Origin: Candidatus Omnitrophota bacterium
GTDB lineage: Bacteria; Omnitrophota; Gorgyraeia; Zapsychrales; Fredricksoniimonadaceae
Reading direction: 5' to 3'
Assembly (NCBI GenBank): GCA_016789035.1
Contig: JAEUSC010000409.1
Location: 1 to 7,397 of the forward strand
Length of the DNA: 7,397 nucleotides
Position numbers and translations under genes: made by a program
The notes under the pieces: model-generated
What the model was told of the DNA's origin: nothing
The model's input: the letters and a program-made list of their open reading frames with translations, nothing else
The model's database searches: none
In this document: piece by piece, positions 6,813 through 7,397 of the stretch
How the letters are laid out: the number at the start of each line of letters is the position of its first letter
Numbering within the stretch: position 1 is the stretch's first letter

Positions 6813-6828
6813 ATGTTTGAAGGCAAAG

Positions 6829-7397
6829 TTATTTCTTAAAGAACGAATTTAACTTTTCAAAGTCTTCATACCGGGAACCGTATACTAAAGACTTAAGATA
6901 TGTAAATTTGTTACCTAAAATAATATTTTTTACATAGTCATTCTTAAACATTACAGGAACAAAACCTTTTGAAGGGATATTTTCTAACCATTTCACCCCG
7001 CGATCCTTCAGCGAAAACTCCCAAACAGATCGATTCTTATGATATGCATTGGATAAAAGACTCGTGGGCACACCTAAGATGGAGCCCAGAATGGCCGAAT
7101 GCATACGGTTTGTAATAATTTCTTTACTGTACGCGTGAAGATATACCCAATGTTTAAAGGTTCTGCAATAGAAAGCAGGATCGACACAGTACGATAAAAT
7201 ATCAGGCATAAGCAAGTTTGTTTTCTCTTCATCACGTCTAATTCCATACAACACATATTTTCCGGGAGTCGGGTAACTTAAAAGATCGCTTCGTTGCAGA
7301 TTAAAAGCCGTGTCGTGATCTTGTTCAATTTCAACCAAATCTTTTGCGCAACTCCTAAGAGTCTCGTATGTCACCGCATCTCGAGCGAATATGGTGA
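6829..7397 (-). CDS. Polysaccharide pyruvyl transferase family protein, 5' end beyond the window
   Basis: 188 residues are visible. The reading frame is open to the window edge, and the residues there (TIFARDAVTYETL) match the middle of the family, aligning with residues 141-153 or so of the paralogue at 4824-5774. Roughly 140 N-terminal residues are therefore expected outside the window, and the internal GTG at 7374 is not the true start. DHDTAFNL, ITNRMHSAILGS and YHKNRSVWEFSLKDRGV correspond one-to-one with the paralogue; over the best 55-residue block I count 35 identities. The tail after the last motif is AT-rich (33 of 120 bases G or C over 6841-6960). The stop is 25 nt before the next gene. 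The predicted role is pyruvylation of a glycan residue from phosphoenolpyruvate in the cytoplasm, but members of this family may have other functions. Confidence 0.9.
   Translation of the reverse strand, partial: TIFARDAVTYETLRSCAKDLVEIEQDHDTAFNLQRSDLLSYPTPGKYVLYGIRRDEEKTNLLMPDILSYCVDPAFYCRTFKHWVYLHAYSKEIITNRMHSAILGSILGVPTSLLSNAYHKNRSVWEFSLKDRGVKWLENIPSKGFVPVMFKNDYVKNIILGNKFTYLKSLVYGSRYEDFEKLNSFFKK

Noticed and set aside
7074..7374. GTG at 7374 as the true start of the rightmost gene, and a 60-codon minus-strand ORF at 7074-7256
   Set aside because: The frame stays open past 7374 with family-conserved residues, so the gene is cut by the window edge. The shorter ORF is an out-of-frame overlap without motifs.

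Overview
The window is the middle of a cell-surface polysaccharide locus. Eight protein genes are supported, all on the minus strand, so transcription runs from base 7397 towards base 1. The gene at each end is cut by the window edge. Genes are spaced 1 to 63 nt apart except for one 191-nt gap, which fits one operon, possibly with an internal break at that gap. The pairing of a Wzm-type ABC permease with a Wzt-type ATPase carrying a carbohydrate-binding C-terminal domain points to a Gram-negative bacterium making an O-antigen or similar glycan by the ABC-transporter-dependent route. GC content is mosaic, about 50% in places and below 35% in others. Nothing here identifies a genus.

Order in the direction of transcription: a 5'-truncated polysaccharide pyruvyl transferase family gene (6829-7397); a GT-A family 2 glycosyltransferase (5838-6803), whose ATG sits directly after a run of eight G; a second pyruvyl transferase family gene (4824-5774), paralogous to the first; the permease (3914-4765); the ATPase (2707-3912), one base after the permease stop; a 191-nt gap; a sialyltransferase-fold enzyme resembling family GT29 (1751-2515); a second GT2 enzyme (823-1746); and a third GT2 enzyme (1-811) that runs off the left edge.

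Proposed joint role: the three GT2 enzymes build the repeat unit on the cytoplasmic side; the pyruvyl transferase family proteins may decorate it; the GT29-like enzyme may add an acidic 2-keto sugar (sialic acid, Kdo or a related nonulosonate); and Wzm/Wzt export the finished lipid-linked chain. No Wzx flippase, Wzy polymerase, initiating transferase, ligase, sugar-nucleotide synthesis gene, tRNA, rRNA, CRISPR array or insertion sequence is visible.

The most interesting part is 1751 to about 3180. The C-terminal domain of Wzt, the gap and the GT29-like gene are all AT-rich (about 34-36% GC in hand-counted samples), while the ATPase domain (about 47%) and the downstream GT2 genes (about 50%) are not. 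In known systems the Wzt C-terminal domain recognises the non-reducing end of the finished glycan. An export-specificity domain and a candidate terminal transferase may therefore have been acquired together.
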